Assembly: GCF_002154695.1 (NCBI RefSeq)
Contig: NZ_MTAV01000111.1
Coordinates: forward strand, 1-52,668
From: Nostoc sp. T09
Lineage (GTDB): Bacteria > Cyanobacteriota > Cyanobacteriia > Cyanobacteriales > Nostocaceae
DNA length: 52,668 bases
Direction: 5' to 3'
The position numbers and the translations under genes were made by a program. The notes below the pieces were generated by a model, which was not told the DNA's origin, did no database searches, and saw nothing but the letters and a program-made list of their open reading frames with translations. Positions within the stretch are counted from its first letter, which is position 1; every line of letters starts with the position of its first letter. Of this stretch, positions 17,846 to 26,558 are shown in pieces.

Positions 17846-18325
17846 TCAAGCTGCACCAAATTCAGATTGTAAAGCTTCGTCGTTATTATCGGCGATCGTG
17901 GCCACGATGGTAATGACTCGGGAGACTTCGCCAGGAGACAACTCTGCTAAAGTGCGTGTCGATATGACCACAACTTGGTTGTCAATAATCCCAAACCGAG
18001 CTTCCAAGGTGCTAGTACAGTTCATCTCCAATAAATGCCGTAATAATCTGGGTTCATCTTTAGCAGGTAACTTTAGCACCACAGACCAAACTGTAATGGT
18101 ATCTTCATCACTTGTACCACTAAGTTGGACAAATACTTCTACACTGCCATATTTAAACTTCCAGAGAAAATTACCATCTGAATTGTGGCTAACCATTGCA
18201 CTGTCATCTTGTTCTAGACTGTCGATGACATTTTCAATGACCTCCACATGGTTAATGCTTGCTGTTTCTACGAGTAACTCATTGACGAGTGGGTTGGTTG
18301 GTAGGGTTTCTTGGTAGTTTGTCAT
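17846..18325 (-). CDS. YbjN-domain protein
   Basis: The 159-residue protein matches YbjN-type proteins, which have a type III secretion chaperone-like fold. The pattern is WKFKYGSVEVFVQLSG, ITVWSVVLKLPAKDEPRLLRHLLEMN, a beta strand ARFGIIDNQVVVIS, and ELSPGEVSRVITIVATIADNNDEAL near the end. It has no membrane segment or signal peptide. YbjN proteins are linked to stress tolerance and membrane functions in bacteria, with the mechanism unclear. It precedes the lipoate-ligase-like gene closely on the minus strand, so the two look like a small operon, and the Rieske gene is divergent. Confidence 0.75.
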   Translation of the reverse strand: MTNYQETLPTNPLVNELLVETASINHVEVIENVIDSLEQDDSAMVSHNSDGNFLWKFKYGSVEVFVQLSGTSDEDTITVWSVVLKLPAKDEPRLLRHLLEMNCTSTLEARFGIIDNQVVVISTRTLAELSPGEVSRVITIVATIADNNDEALQSEFGAA

Positions 18326-18470
18326 ACAGATTTTTTGCTGAATATGGTTACTGATTTATCTACACATACTTTATAGCTTGTAGACGCAGTTAGTTTTAGC
18401 TTCTAAAGTGATAGTCTGATCTTGAGCCATGTCAAATTGACTTTAGACGCCTACAAGAATACGCGATTCT

Positions 18471-19538
18471 ATGTCTTCTATTTCTCAAGCTGTGCAAAGT
18501 CGTGATGTCCGTCAGTTGGGTATCAACCCCAATCACTGGTATGTGGTTGCTCGTAGTAGTGAAGTGACTAAGAAACCTGTGGGTGTGGTACTTTGGCAGC
18601 AGGCGATCGCTCTTTACCGAGATGATACAGGCACAATCCACGCTTTAGATGACTGTTGTCCCCACCGCCAAGTTAAACTCAGTCATGGGCAAGTCGTTGG
18701 TAATGGCTTAGAATGTGCTTATCATGGATGGCGCTTCGATTCATCTGGTAAATGTGTAGCAGTTCCCTACCTAGCAGACAATCAGAAACTACCCAGTTGT
18801 AAAATTCGTCGCTACCCAGTAAAAGAACAAGACGGTTTTATCTGGCTATTCCCTGGAAATGAATCACCATCGGTAGAACCTCTGGGTTTGCCAGAGTGGG
18901 AACACCTCAATTACATTGCCACTGTTTCAGTTATTAATTGTAATGCTCATTATTCCTATTTAATTGAAAACCTGATGGATATGTATCACGGACATTTACA
19001 TCAGGATTTGCAAGCTTGGGCGGAAGCAGCTTTACAAGATATCGATGAAGATGCTAATCGTGTGGATGCCCATTACACAGCACAAAGTTATTATAAAATC
19101 GATAAAATTTGGTCTATATCCCAATTATTTTTTCCGGCTTTGCGGCGATTGCATCCTGAACCTTTGGATGTGAGTTATATCTATCCTCATTGGGCTTCAA
19201 AATTGGGACAAGATTTTAAAATTTACTGTCTGCTTTGTCCAGTCAATGAAACACAGACAAAAGCTTATTTAATTCATTTCACATCATTAAATGCTTTTTG
19301 GCGGTTACATAAATTACCTGTGCGGTTTCGGCGCTTTGTCAAAGATAGTTTATTTGGTGCAGCACAGAAACTACTTGATGGTTTAGTGGTTCAAGATGTG
19401 AAGATGATTGAGGAAGAACAGCAGGCTTATCTGCAAAATCCAGATAGGCGCAATTATGAACTGAATCGAGCTTTAACAAGTGTCCAAAGGTTGATGAAAA
19501 GTCAGGTTGAGAGAATAGAGTCATCCCTAAAGCACTGA
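18471..19538 (+). CDS. Rieske non-heme iron oxygenase
   Basis: The 355-residue protein has a complete Rieske 2Fe-2S site (Cys63, His65, Cys82, His85, in CPHR and CAYHGW) and the mononuclear iron motif ENLMDMYHGHLH near residue 163-174, with the usual acidic bridge. This is the alpha-subunit layout of ring-hydroxylating oxygenases and of the pheophorbide oxygenase-like group found in cyanobacteria. The substrate is unknown. No ferredoxin or reductase gene is next to it, so a general electron donor is likely. The ATG is the only good start. It stands alone. Confidence 0.85.
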   Translation: MSSISQAVQSRDVRQLGINPNHWYVVARSSEVTKKPVGVVLWQQAIALYRDDTGTIHALDDCCPHRQVKLSHGQVVGNGLECAYHGWRFDSSGKCVAVPYLADNQKLPSCKIRRYPVKEQDGFIWLFPGNESPSVEPLGLPEWEHLNYIATVSVINCNAHYSYLIENLMDMYHGHLHQDLQAWAEAALQDIDEDANRVDAHYTAQSYYKIDKIWSISQLFFPALRRLHPEPLDVSYIYPHWASKLGQDFKIYCLLCPVNETQTKAYLIHFTSLNAFWRLHKLPVRFRRFVKDSLFGAAQKLLDGLVVQDVKMIEEEQQAYLQNPDRRNYELNRALTSVQRLMKSQVERIESSLKH

Positions 19539-19698
19539 ATAATAAAAAGATGTCTAAAGCTTTCAATTTTTACATCATTAATAATAGCGCCTACCTTTGA
19601 TTAGGCAGACGCTATATATTTCCATTTAATTTCAGGGATAAATAATATCTACACGAGCTCCCTGAACTTTATTCATAATGGAGTTATAAGTTAATTTC

Positions 19699-19971
19699 TT
19701 AGACAGTACTGCCGCGGTTTAACAAGTTCCACAGGAAGACGGCGATGATTGCGCCAATAACCGCGACTATAATACCCGTAATGCTGAGAGTAGGAGCGGT
19801 TAATGCCAACGTTCCCGTAGTAAAGAAAATACCTAAACTACCGCCAATAAAAGCACCGATGATTCCCAGCAAAATGGTTCCAAGAATTCCACCACCTTGA
19901 TGACCGGGATAGATAGCTTTTGCGATCGCACCAGCTATTAGACCTAAAACGAGCCAAGCAATAATGTTCAT
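19699..19971 (-). CDS. GlsB/YeaQ/YmgE family membrane protein
   Basis: The 90-residue protein is almost entirely hydrophobic with the family pattern: IIAWLVLGLIAGAIAKAIYPG, a glycine-rich middle (GGGILGTILLGIIGAFIGG) and a final segment ending in LLNRG. These small inner-membrane proteins are associated with stress response (transglycosylase-associated family name). Three membrane segments are likely. It stands alone, and a direct repeat ACGAAC lies just upstream of the start. Confidence 0.9.
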   Translation of the reverse strand: MNIIAWLVLGLIAGAIAKAIYPGHQGGGILGTILLGIIGAFIGGSLGIFFTTGTLALTAPTLSITGIIVAVIGAIIAVFLWNLLNRGSTV

Positions 19972-20590
19972 TGTTTGTTATTCACGAACGTTTTTTACGA
20001 ACAACTTAAGATTATCAATTTCCCTATTAATAACCAATCTGCCATAAGAATTATTTATCCATATATCCAAAGAGGAATATGAACAATACTATGCCTTTTG
20101 ATATACACCGTTAATTTTATGAATAAAAATTTTAAGAAAAAGCTCCTAGTAGGTCTAAGACTAGGGGCTTATAAAATTATTGCTTGGTAAATAGTAGTAT
20201 ATGTATTTATGGTTACTTCTCTCCTCTACTTTAAGAATTAAGCCGTAGTATTTCAAAAGTATTGTTAATTTTAAGAGCCACAACATAAATATAGATATTT
20301 TTAAGTAAAAAATCTTATTGTAACTGTCGCCAATCATATTCAAAGTGACTAGTTGTGAAAATCATTTTCTACCTCTGGACAGAGGTTTATTTATTTGTGG
20401 TTCGTAAAAATTTAATTTAAAGAATTTACATTGTTTTGCTTTTTTATTGTTCAATTAGATACAAATAAAGCAATCAGTTTTTATCGAAAATTTTACTCAA
20501 AAGTAATTTTGATTTAAATGTTCATGGCTTAATCCTTTATTGTATAGCATTACCAGCGCTAAGCAAAAGAATTGTTCCAAGGAGCAAAAA
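19972..20590. other. AT-rich intergenic region with one hairpin
   Basis: The only clear structure is a hairpin at 20141-20169 (AGCTCCTAGT / ACTAGGGGCT, one wobble pair). No supported gene lies in these 619 bp between the divergent GlsB-like and hemerythrin genes. Confidence 0.55.
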
Positions 20591-21064
20591 ATGGCTAAAT
20601 CTCAAACCCAAAACATTCTATCTTTGATAGAAGCAGAGCATCGCCAAGTTGAAAAGCTATTTGCAGAGGTAGAAAAGGCTGATGCCAATCAATTATATGA
20701 GTGCTTTAATGAAATATATAAAGCATTGACATTACATGCTAGATCTGAAGAGTTAGTCTTTTATCCAGCAATGCAGGAGTATGAAGAGACTAAACAATAT
20801 ATCGAAGAAGCTGAAGCCGAACATGAAGAGGCTAAAATTCTTTTAGAAGAAATTAAGTCTCTGAAACCAACTGATTCAGAGTTTAAAACAAAAATTAAGG
20901 AACTAAAAAAGGCAGTTCAACATCACGTTGAAGAAGAAGAAAGTGAAATTTTTAAAACTATATCTGAGTGTATGAGCGATCAGCAATTAGCTGATCTGGG
21001 TAAGGAGTTTCAAACAACTAAAGGTAAATTAGAGGAAGAAGTTAAAGCAGCTATGACAACATAG
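20591..21064 (+). CDS. hemerythrin-domain protein
   Basis: The 157-residue protein shows the iron-ligand spacing of bacterial hemerythrin HHE domains: EAEHRQVEKLF (His near 17), ALTLHARSEELVFYPAM (His near 50, Glu near 54), EAEAEHEEAKILLEEI (His near 77) and VQHHVEEEESEIF (His/Glu near 109-115). Such proteins bind a di-iron site for O2, NO or redox sensing. The ATG with AGGAG six bases upstream is clearly preferred over the in-frame ATG 17 codons earlier. It is convergent with the PTOX gene, and a strong hairpin lies between them. Confidence 0.9.
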   Translation: MAKSQTQNILSLIEAEHRQVEKLFAEVEKADANQLYECFNEIYKALTLHARSEELVFYPAMQEYEETKQYIEEAEAEHEEAKILLEEIKSLKPTDSEFKTKIKELKKAVQHHVEEEESEIFKTISECMSDQQLADLGKEFQTTKGKLEEEVKAAMTT

Positions 21065-21152
21065 GGCAATTTTGATAATCCTTTGTTGAAAAGCCTTTAA
21101 ATGTTTACTTTCCTGTTAATTAAGCAAAAACGAAAGCTCTATACCATACAAA

Positions 21153-21199
21153 TTTAGGTAGGTTCCTGATATTACTTGGATATTAGTAACCTACCTAAA
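21153..21199. terminator. long hairpin between hemerythrin and PTOX genes
   Basis: TTTAGGTAGGTT and AACCTACCTAAA form a 12-bp perfect outer stem, extended by CTGATAT / ATATTAG after one mismatch. It could end both convergent transcripts. Confidence 0.6.
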
Positions 21200-21351
21200 C
21201 ATTATGAAATTGACAATCAGCTACATCAACTAGATTTAGTAGGTATCTTTAGATCAGGGTTTTGGTGGGCGATGCATACCCTACATATACTAATATCAGT
21301 AACCTACCTAAAGATTTTAAAATTGGCAATCAGCTACATCAACTAGATTTA
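21180..21351. repeat. 59-bp direct repeat, two copies
   Basis: Copies at 21180-21238 and 21293-21351 match at 54 of 59 positions by my count. The first includes the right arm of the hairpin at 21153-21199. The copies lie 40 bp before the minus-strand PTOX stop. Confidence 0.65.
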
Positions 21352-21390
21352 TGAAGATTTATAGAATTTCCCATGATTTAAATACTTGTT

Positions 21391-22098
21391 TTATTGAGTA
21401 GATAACACTTCAGAATTACCAACCGCAGATTTTTCTAGCATTACTGTCTCGGCTTCGAGGCTATGTGGACTTTTGAATGAAAGTTGAGCATTACTTTTTT
21501 GACAAGCGACCATAGTTTTTACATGCTCCATCTCATCATCTCGAATTGCCACAAATACATCATAGAGATTGTCAATTGCAGGACGGCGTTCGGCTGGAGT
21601 ATGAGATGTTTGGAATTCATCAAACAGATAAAGGTCTCCATTACGGTAGTAACTTATTGCTATCTCAGGTGCAGGTTGTGCCTTCAACTCTGTCTCATTA
21701 TCTGTGAGGAATTTGTGATAGCTACTGTAAGCGTGCTCTTCGACCAATTCCATAAAATGATAGGCAGAACGAGGAGAAATCATATACAACGCTACAATGA
21801 TCCAGTAGTAAACCAATGCAGTTGTTTTCGCTAAAAAGCGATCGCCCCAAAATGCTGCACCTCCCAAAGATTCCATAATCAACAGATGGTGCAATTCATT
21901 CCAAGATTCTGCAAAGTGAACCTTGAGCCAATCAGCTTTGCGCCAAAATCCCAGAGTTTCGTAGAGGTGTAAAACTGAGAGATAAGAAAAGTAGGGTACT
22001 CGCGCCACAGTTTCCAAGACATAGAAGCGAGGATAAGGGCGATCGCGATAAATTGTATTGACAACAAAAACTAGAACGCTAACTAGTAAGCGAATCAT
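21391..22098 (-). CDS. ptox: plastoquinol terminal oxidase (alternative oxidase family)
   Basis: The 235-residue protein has the di-iron ligand motifs of alternative oxidases: LYETLGFWRK, HFAESWNELHHLLIMESLGG, LVEEHAYSSYHKF and RDDEMEHVKTM, with two hydrophobic stretches between them for monotopic membrane binding. The form is closest to PTOX (IMMUTANS), which oxidises plastoquinol with O2 as a safety valve in thylakoids. The ATG chosen has GGAG six bases ahead; that site itself overlaps an earlier ATG that would add four residues. The C-terminal ~35 residues past the last ligand are variable. It is divergent from the DUF4336 gene. Confidence 0.85.
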   Translation of the reverse strand: MIRLLVSVLVFVVNTIYRDRPYPRFYVLETVARVPYFSYLSVLHLYETLGFWRKADWLKVHFAESWNELHHLLIMESLGGAAFWGDRFLAKTTALVYYWIIVALYMISPRSAYHFMELVEEHAYSSYHKFLTDNETELKAQPAPEIAISYYRNGDLYLFDEFQTSHTPAERRPAIDNLYDVFVAIRDDEMEHVKTMVACQKSNAQLSFKSPHSLEAETVMLEKSAVGNSEVLSTQ

Positions 22099-22475
22099 GC
22101 AACTCTCCATGAATTATAGTTATTAGCGCGAATTGAACTGAAATCAAGAAATTTGGTGCATCCTTGACTCCTGCCTATCACATCCGCAGTTATAAAGAGA
22201 AAAGTTGAGTATCTTGTGAGGAATACGGGCAATGTCAGCAAAAATAAATACAGTAATTAATTTAGTACTTGGAAACTATGTTACTGCCCAATCACAAATG
22301 TGTTCATCTTTCTTAAGATATTGCTTTACTAAAAATGTGGGTATTCTAATTCCCTCATTTGTTGGTCGTCAGAGACTAGAATTTTGATTAGAACTAGGTT
22401 ATTGATTCAACAATTTGCTAAACTCCAACTTTTGGAGAGCAAATATAGCATTGGGAATGCGGAGGGGTTCGCAAA
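22099..22475. other. intergenic region between divergent PTOX and DUF4336 genes
   Basis: These 377 bp must hold promoters for both genes. I see no strong dyad, operator or coding frame that can be named. Confidence 0.5.
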
Positions 22476-23708
22476 GTGGCTCAAGAAGAACGTACAGGCA
22501 ACATAGAACAAATTGATCAAAGGGACTTTTCATGGTTCTTCTGGTTCACTTTGCCACTTTACCCATACGGCAATCGGCGGACAATCCGCAAAGAAGTAGT
22601 TAAAGATACAGTCTGGACTTTTGACCAAATGCAGGGCATATTTTATGTTGTCGTGCCCATTCGTATGACCGTTGTCAAGCTAGAGGCTGGGGGGCTTCTG
22701 GTTTATGCTCCTGTTGCCCCAACCCGAGAGTGTATCCGGTTGGTTAATGAGTTGGTAGCAGAACACGGTGAAGTCAAGTACATTATTCTGCCAACTATTT
22801 CTGGATTGGAACATAAAGTCTTCGTTGGTCCCTTTGCCAGATTTTGTCCCAAAGCACAAATATTTGTCGCTCCCAGCCAGTGGAGTTTCCCGCTAAATCT
22901 GCCACTTAGCTGGCTTGGTTTACCCCCAAAAAGAACTCAAATACTTCCAGAAGATAGCAAAATAGCACCTTTTGCTGACGAGTTTGACTATGCAATCCTC
23001 GGCCCCATCGAGTTGGGGCCGGGTAGGTTTGCGGAAGTCGCATTTTTCCACAAGCGATCGCATACTTTGTTAGTGACAGACTCAGTAATTTCTGTACCAG
23101 AAGAACCGCCTGCGATCGTTCAATTAGAGCCATATCCTTTATTATTTCATGCCAAGGAGAATGCCTGTGAAATCGTCGCAGATAATCAGGCAAACCGCCG
23201 TAAGGGATGGCAACGGATCTCACTATTTGCTTTGTACTTTCAGCCAAGTGTGTTGGAGGTGATTGGATTAAGTCAAGTAGTGCGTGATGCTATTAAAGCA
23301 CCAGAGCGTACTAAAAAAGCTTATTTTGGGTTGTTCCCCTTCAAATGGCAACAAGATTGGCAGCGTTCATTTGATGCACTGCGAGGCGATGGCCGGATAT
23401 TTGTAGCGCCAATATTACAGACTCTCATTCTCAACCGCGCACCACAGGAAACTATTGATTGGGCTAACAAAATAGCAAGTTGGGATTTTCAGTGGATTAT
23501 TCCTTGCCACTTTGACTCACCAATCAAAGCTGGGCCATATCAGTTTCGCCAAGCATTTTCTTTCTTAGAACAGCAACCAGCTGTGAGTGCTGGCTTGTTT
23601 AACAGTAGTGGTTATCCCTTGCCGCAAGAGGATTTTAAAATACTCAGGGATATTGATCGCGATCTAAATAAGTTTGGGATTGTACCACCAGCGAAGGATA
23701 AGGTGTAA
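22476..23708 (+). CDS. DUF4336 domain protein
   Basis: The 410-residue protein matches the DUF4336 family found in cyanobacteria and plants. Residues 60-230 look like a degenerate metallo-beta-lactamase-type fold: MTVVKLEAGGLLVYAPVAPT, VKYIILPTISGLEHKVFVGPFARFCPKAQIFVAP, and later LLVTDSVISVPEEPP. The usual HxHxDH metal site is not present as such. A second block (EVIGLSQVVRDAIKAPERTKKAYFGLFPFKWQQDWQRSFDAL and WIIPCHFDSPIKAGP) is typical of the family. The activity is unknown. It has a GTG start with GGAGGGG nine bases upstream. No partner gene is adjacent. Confidence 0.75.
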   Translation: MAQEERTGNIEQIDQRDFSWFFWFTLPLYPYGNRRTIRKEVVKDTVWTFDQMQGIFYVVVPIRMTVVKLEAGGLLVYAPVAPTRECIRLVNELVAEHGEVKYIILPTISGLEHKVFVGPFARFCPKAQIFVAPSQWSFPLNLPLSWLGLPPKRTQILPEDSKIAPFADEFDYAILGPIELGPGRFAEVAFFHKRSHTLLVTDSVISVPEEPPAIVQLEPYPLLFHAKENACEIVADNQANRRKGWQRISLFALYFQPSVLEVIGLSQVVRDAIKAPERTKKAYFGLFPFKWQQDWQRSFDALRGDGRIFVAPILQTLILNRAPQETIDWANKIASWDFQWIIPCHFDSPIKAGPYQFRQAFSFLEQQPAVSAGLFNSSGYPLPQEDFKILRDIDRDLNKFGIVPPAKDKV

Positions 23709-23901
23709 GACTCTTGTATAAGTCGATTTTTTGAATATCAAACCACAGACGAACACAGATGCACACAGATAAATATCAGTGTTTATCTAGCTTTAAAATG
23801 GAGAACAGGGAACAGGGAACGGGGAACAGAGGAAGAAGGATTTTCATCCCTTGTTTGTGGGATTTTCCCGTAATTGACTGTCTTAAAAAGTTCTGTTCGT
23901 C

Positions 23902-23930
23902 GGAGACGTTGGCGTTCGCGCAGCGTCTCC
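23902..23930. repeat. dispersed palindrome GGAGACG..CGTCTCC
   Basis: The 7-bp arms surround TTGGCGTTCGCGCAG; the flanking GGAGAAG and GGCGAT segments suggest a longer interspersed element of the kind common in Nostocales genomes. Confidence 0.6.
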
Positions 23931-24583
23931 CTTAGGAGAAGCCATCGCCGGAAGCGGGCGATCCGACTTTTCGCTGTGTGTATCTGTGGTTTTTTATTCT
24001 TATTCTGATTTTTGCAAGGACAATTGGTAAGTTCTATATGCCTCAGTTTTTATTAACCAAATTTTAATCATAAATCGATTTTGTAATTTAAAGCTCTAAA
24101 CTTAAATTTAAAATCTGAGTTGATTTACCTGTAAGCAAATTTTTGTATTTAAAATTCTAATTTAGCTACACTGCTTCCAATCTAAAGCCTGCATTTTTTC
24201 ATTTTTAACTCTTACTCTATATAGGTTAGCCACAGTGGAAAGCCTTTTGTAGTTTAGCAGTATTCCTGTTTCTACTAGACTTAACAATTTCCCAAAACGT
24301 CTTAACCTAAATTTGTACCGATTTTAACTCAACCTTTGCTAATCCTGTAAGCCTTAATAAGAAGATTGTGAAGTCAATATGCTAAAATACGGTATCCCGA
24401 TTGGAGTTTAGATGTATTTATTTCATGAACCCAGAGCTAAAATTCAGATGATAGGCTCTTACAAGTTGCTTTGCAATACTTTCAGGGCATTAGATTCAGA
24501 ACATAAAACTCTTTAAATAGTTTATTTTCTGAGCAAAGCAAGTAGAGTGTAGACTTACGAAGTTTATAAATACAAAGAGTTAG

Positions 24584-24608
24584 AGGAAACTGCGTTGCAG
24601 GGTTTCCT
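24584..24608 (+). promoter_or_regulatory. leader hairpin AGGAAAC..GTTTCCT
   Basis: A 7-bp perfect stem with an inner CTGC/GCAG dyad lies 155 bp ahead of the hydroxylase start. It might be a leader structure or the end of an untranslated transcript. Confidence 0.35.
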
Positions 24609-24763
24609 TAGTAGCACTGTGCAAAGAAAGTTTAGAACAGATGTTGACCTCTTTTATCGTGAATAACATCTTTCTATAGCCAGTGTTTTTAGCGTCTACA
24701 TCTAAAGCATGACATCTGCATTTTTTTCTTTGGAGTTTTCTTAACTAGATGTGAGGAGTACAA

Positions 24764-25264
24764 ATGCTTGAGGCTATCGCTGTTGCTTGGCTATTATTAT
24801 TTTTTGGTGATTTCCTTTCAACCTTCGTTTACCATGTACCCGAGCATGTTTTTGGTAGCCTCCACCTGAAAACGCACCATTCTTGGAAAAAAGACTTCCG
24901 CCATTATGCTATTTTGACGTTAAATCCCCAGGTTTTATTAGATGGTATTCTGGGTGCTTTGCCTTATTTAGTAATGGCAGTAATTTTGTGGACTTTCTCT
25001 CCAATCGGTGTAATTTCTGGGCTAGTCTTGGGTCAGTTTCATGTTTGGTGGAGACACATCAGTGTTTTGGATTGGCAAACTCCAAAGCCTTTGACTATTT
25101 TGTGCCAGTTTTTCTTCATCACTACTCCTGAGAGACATTGGTTACACCATCAGAAAACTAACCAGGGTTTTGGCGATATTTTTACTTTCTTTGAGCAACC
25201 GTCACTCATCTGGTTGCGTTGGTTACGCCTGCTCAGGATTCGTTTTCGCTACTCGCGTGTCTAG
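24764..25264 (+). CDS. fatty-acid-hydroxylase superfamily membrane protein
   Basis: The 166-residue protein has the histidine clusters of the sterol desaturase / fatty acid hydroxylase superfamily: HVPEH (about 24-28), HLKTHH (34-39), HVWWRH (near 89-94) and HWLHHQ (near 124-129), separated by two or three hydrophobic segments. These clusters bind a di-iron site for O2-dependent C-H oxidation of lipids or carotenoids. It is shorter than typical members but all four clusters are present. The ATG has GAGGAG six bases upstream. The substrate is unknown. A perfect 11-bp inverted repeat follows about 70 bp downstream. Confidence 0.8.
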   Translation: MLEAIAVAWLLLFFGDFLSTFVYHVPEHVFGSLHLKTHHSWKKDFRHYAILTLNPQVLLDGILGALPYLVMAVILWTFSPIGVISGLVLGQFHVWWRHISVLDWQTPKPLTILCQFFFITTPERHWLHHQKTNQGFGDIFTFFEQPSLIWLRWLRLLRIRFRYSRV

Positions 25265-25335
25265 CTGAAGCTAACATTTAATGGGAGCATCCCATTTATT
25301 TGGTAATACAGCCAAGATAAAAATAAATACACTCG

Positions 25336-25365
25336 ATTCTGAATTCTGGCTGTTGAATTCAGAAT
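25336..25365 (+). terminator. inverted repeat downstream of the hydroxylase gene
   Basis: Arms ATTCTGAATTC and GAATTCAGAAT are perfect over an 8-base loop. No long T-run follows directly. The remaining bases up to the next gene show nothing I recognise. Confidence 0.5.
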
Positions 25366-25688
25366 TTAGTATTAATCAGTGGCACTTTAAATCCCCACTA
25401 ATTGTTTTGCAGCAAAGTGAAAAAATGGTGGTTTTTTTAACATATTTATTCATTTGCAGCTAGCTCCTCCTGAATTATTTTTGTTTATCATGGTTGTAGT
25501 TAGTGTTAAAAATATAATTTTATTGCTAATCTTTTTTTGATATCTAGGTTGAAACATAAAAACTGGTACTCTGCATAATATAAGTAGATAAGCTAGCGTG
25601 ATGCTTAGAAGCGATCGCGTGATTTGGATTAGTTCTGAACAAGCAGATTCAGTAAATCATAATTTTGCAACATCAAGCAGAGCAGTCG

Positions 25689-25925
25689 CTATTTTTCATC
25701 ATCATAGTCGAAGGATACACAGGGACTGTCAATTTCCTGGGCGGGTTGGAATGAATTGCAGAAAATAATGGTAGAACAATTAACCTCAAATTCGTCAGGG
25801 TGAGTACAATCTATCGCTCCTTCTACCTTGCTGGAAAAAATACAGTCTTGGCAAATAGTTTGACGCGGCGATGGTTGGCAATACTCTTGACTTAACTGAT
25901 CCTGGTAGTTTATTGAGCCTGACAT
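25689..25925 (-). CDS. small cysteine-rich protein, unknown function
   Basis: The 78-residue protein has seven cysteines (positions 16, 25, 28, 40, 49, 56 and 69), including a CQDC pair, and an acidic C-terminus. The spacing suggests a metal or Fe-S site but no named family comes to mind. It is soluble with no signal peptide. The ATG is the first in frame. It is divergent from the VOC gene. The cysteine pattern makes a chance frame unlikely. Confidence 0.55.
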   Translation of the reverse strand: MSGSINYQDQLSQEYCQPSPRQTICQDCIFSSKVEGAIDCTHPDEFEVNCSTIIFCNSFQPAQEIDSPCVSFDYDDEK

Positions 25926-26065
25926 AAGTCGAAATCCTGATTAAAGATGTGAATCGTTTAGATGCTGCTAATCCTTAACTCTCATCTTGCCACCTCTTTT
26001 TCAGAGATGATCTGTGGTTGAAATTAAGTCAAAATTTAAATAAACGCGATCGCAACTCACAGACA

Positions 26066-26425
26066 ATGCAAATTACCAACAGTCTTCATACCGCCATTCT
26101 TGTTACTAACCTCGAACGCTCCGAACACTTTTATGGCAAAGTATTAGGACTAGCCAAAATTGATCGCTCCCTGAAATACCCTGGTGCATGGTATCAAGTC
26201 GGCAATTATCAAATTCACCTGATAGTCGCACCCTCATCTCCCACAGACGAGCAAAACGAAAAATGGGGACGCAATCCTCATGTTGCTTTCTGTGTTGCTA
26301 ACTTGGACATCGCCAAACAAGAATTGCTCGATCGCAATTATCCTATTCAAGCCAGCGCCTCTGGTCGCCCGGCTCTCTTCACCCAAGATCCGGATGGGAA
26401 TATTATCGAACTGAGTCAGCAGTGA
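26066..26425 (+). CDS. VOC (glyoxalase/bleomycin-resistance) family protein
   Basis: The 119-residue protein is one vicinal-oxygen-chelate unit pair: HTAILVTNLERSEHFYGKVLGL at the start, YQIHLIV, HVAFCVANLDIAKQELL in the middle and FTQDPDGNIIELSQ at the end. The His of the first strand, His in YQIHL, His in PHVAF and the Glu of IIEL fit the usual metal ligands. Members include glyoxalases, dioxygenases and resistance proteins; the substrate is unknown. I chose the internal ATG because the domain begins right after it; a TTG 16 codons earlier is open. A G-rich tandem repeat lies directly after the stop. Confidence 0.85.
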   Translation: MQITNSLHTAILVTNLERSEHFYGKVLGLAKIDRSLKYPGAWYQVGNYQIHLIVAPSSPTDEQNEKWGRNPHVAFCVANLDIAKQELLDRNYPIQASASGRPALFTQDPDGNIIELSQQ

Positions 26426-26426
26426 C

Positions 26427-26492
26427 GGAGGGGAGGGTGGGGAGTGTGGGGAGTGTGGGGAGAGTGGGGAGTGTGGGGAGTGTGGGGAGACA
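26427..26492 (+). repeat. G-rich 9-bp tandem repeat (GGGGAGTGT)
   Basis: About six partly degenerate copies lie between the VOC gene and the recombinase gene. They are followed by an AATGACTAATGACCAATG-like short repeat that runs into the recombinase start codon. Confidence 0.7.
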
Positions 26493-26558
26493 AGGGAGCC
26501 AGGGAAGAAATGCTCAATGCCCAATACGCAATGACAAATGACTAATGACTAATGACCA

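Larger units (their letters stand above)
23709..24763. other. 1-kb intergenic region with dispersed repeats
   Basis: It contains a GGGAACA-type purine repeat near 23812-23840, a palindromic interspersed element at 23902-23930 and its flank, and a hairpin at 24584-24608 ahead of the hydroxylase gene. No coding frame is convincing. Confidence 0.55.

Noticed and set aside
20161-20343. 60-codon minus-strand frame upstream of hemerythrin
   Set aside because: AT-rich with no domain pattern and ends beside a hairpin; most likely chance.
25281-25463. 60-codon plus-strand frame after the hydroxylase gene
   Set aside because: It runs across the perfect inverted repeat at 25336-25365 and has no recognisable pattern or ribosome-binding site.
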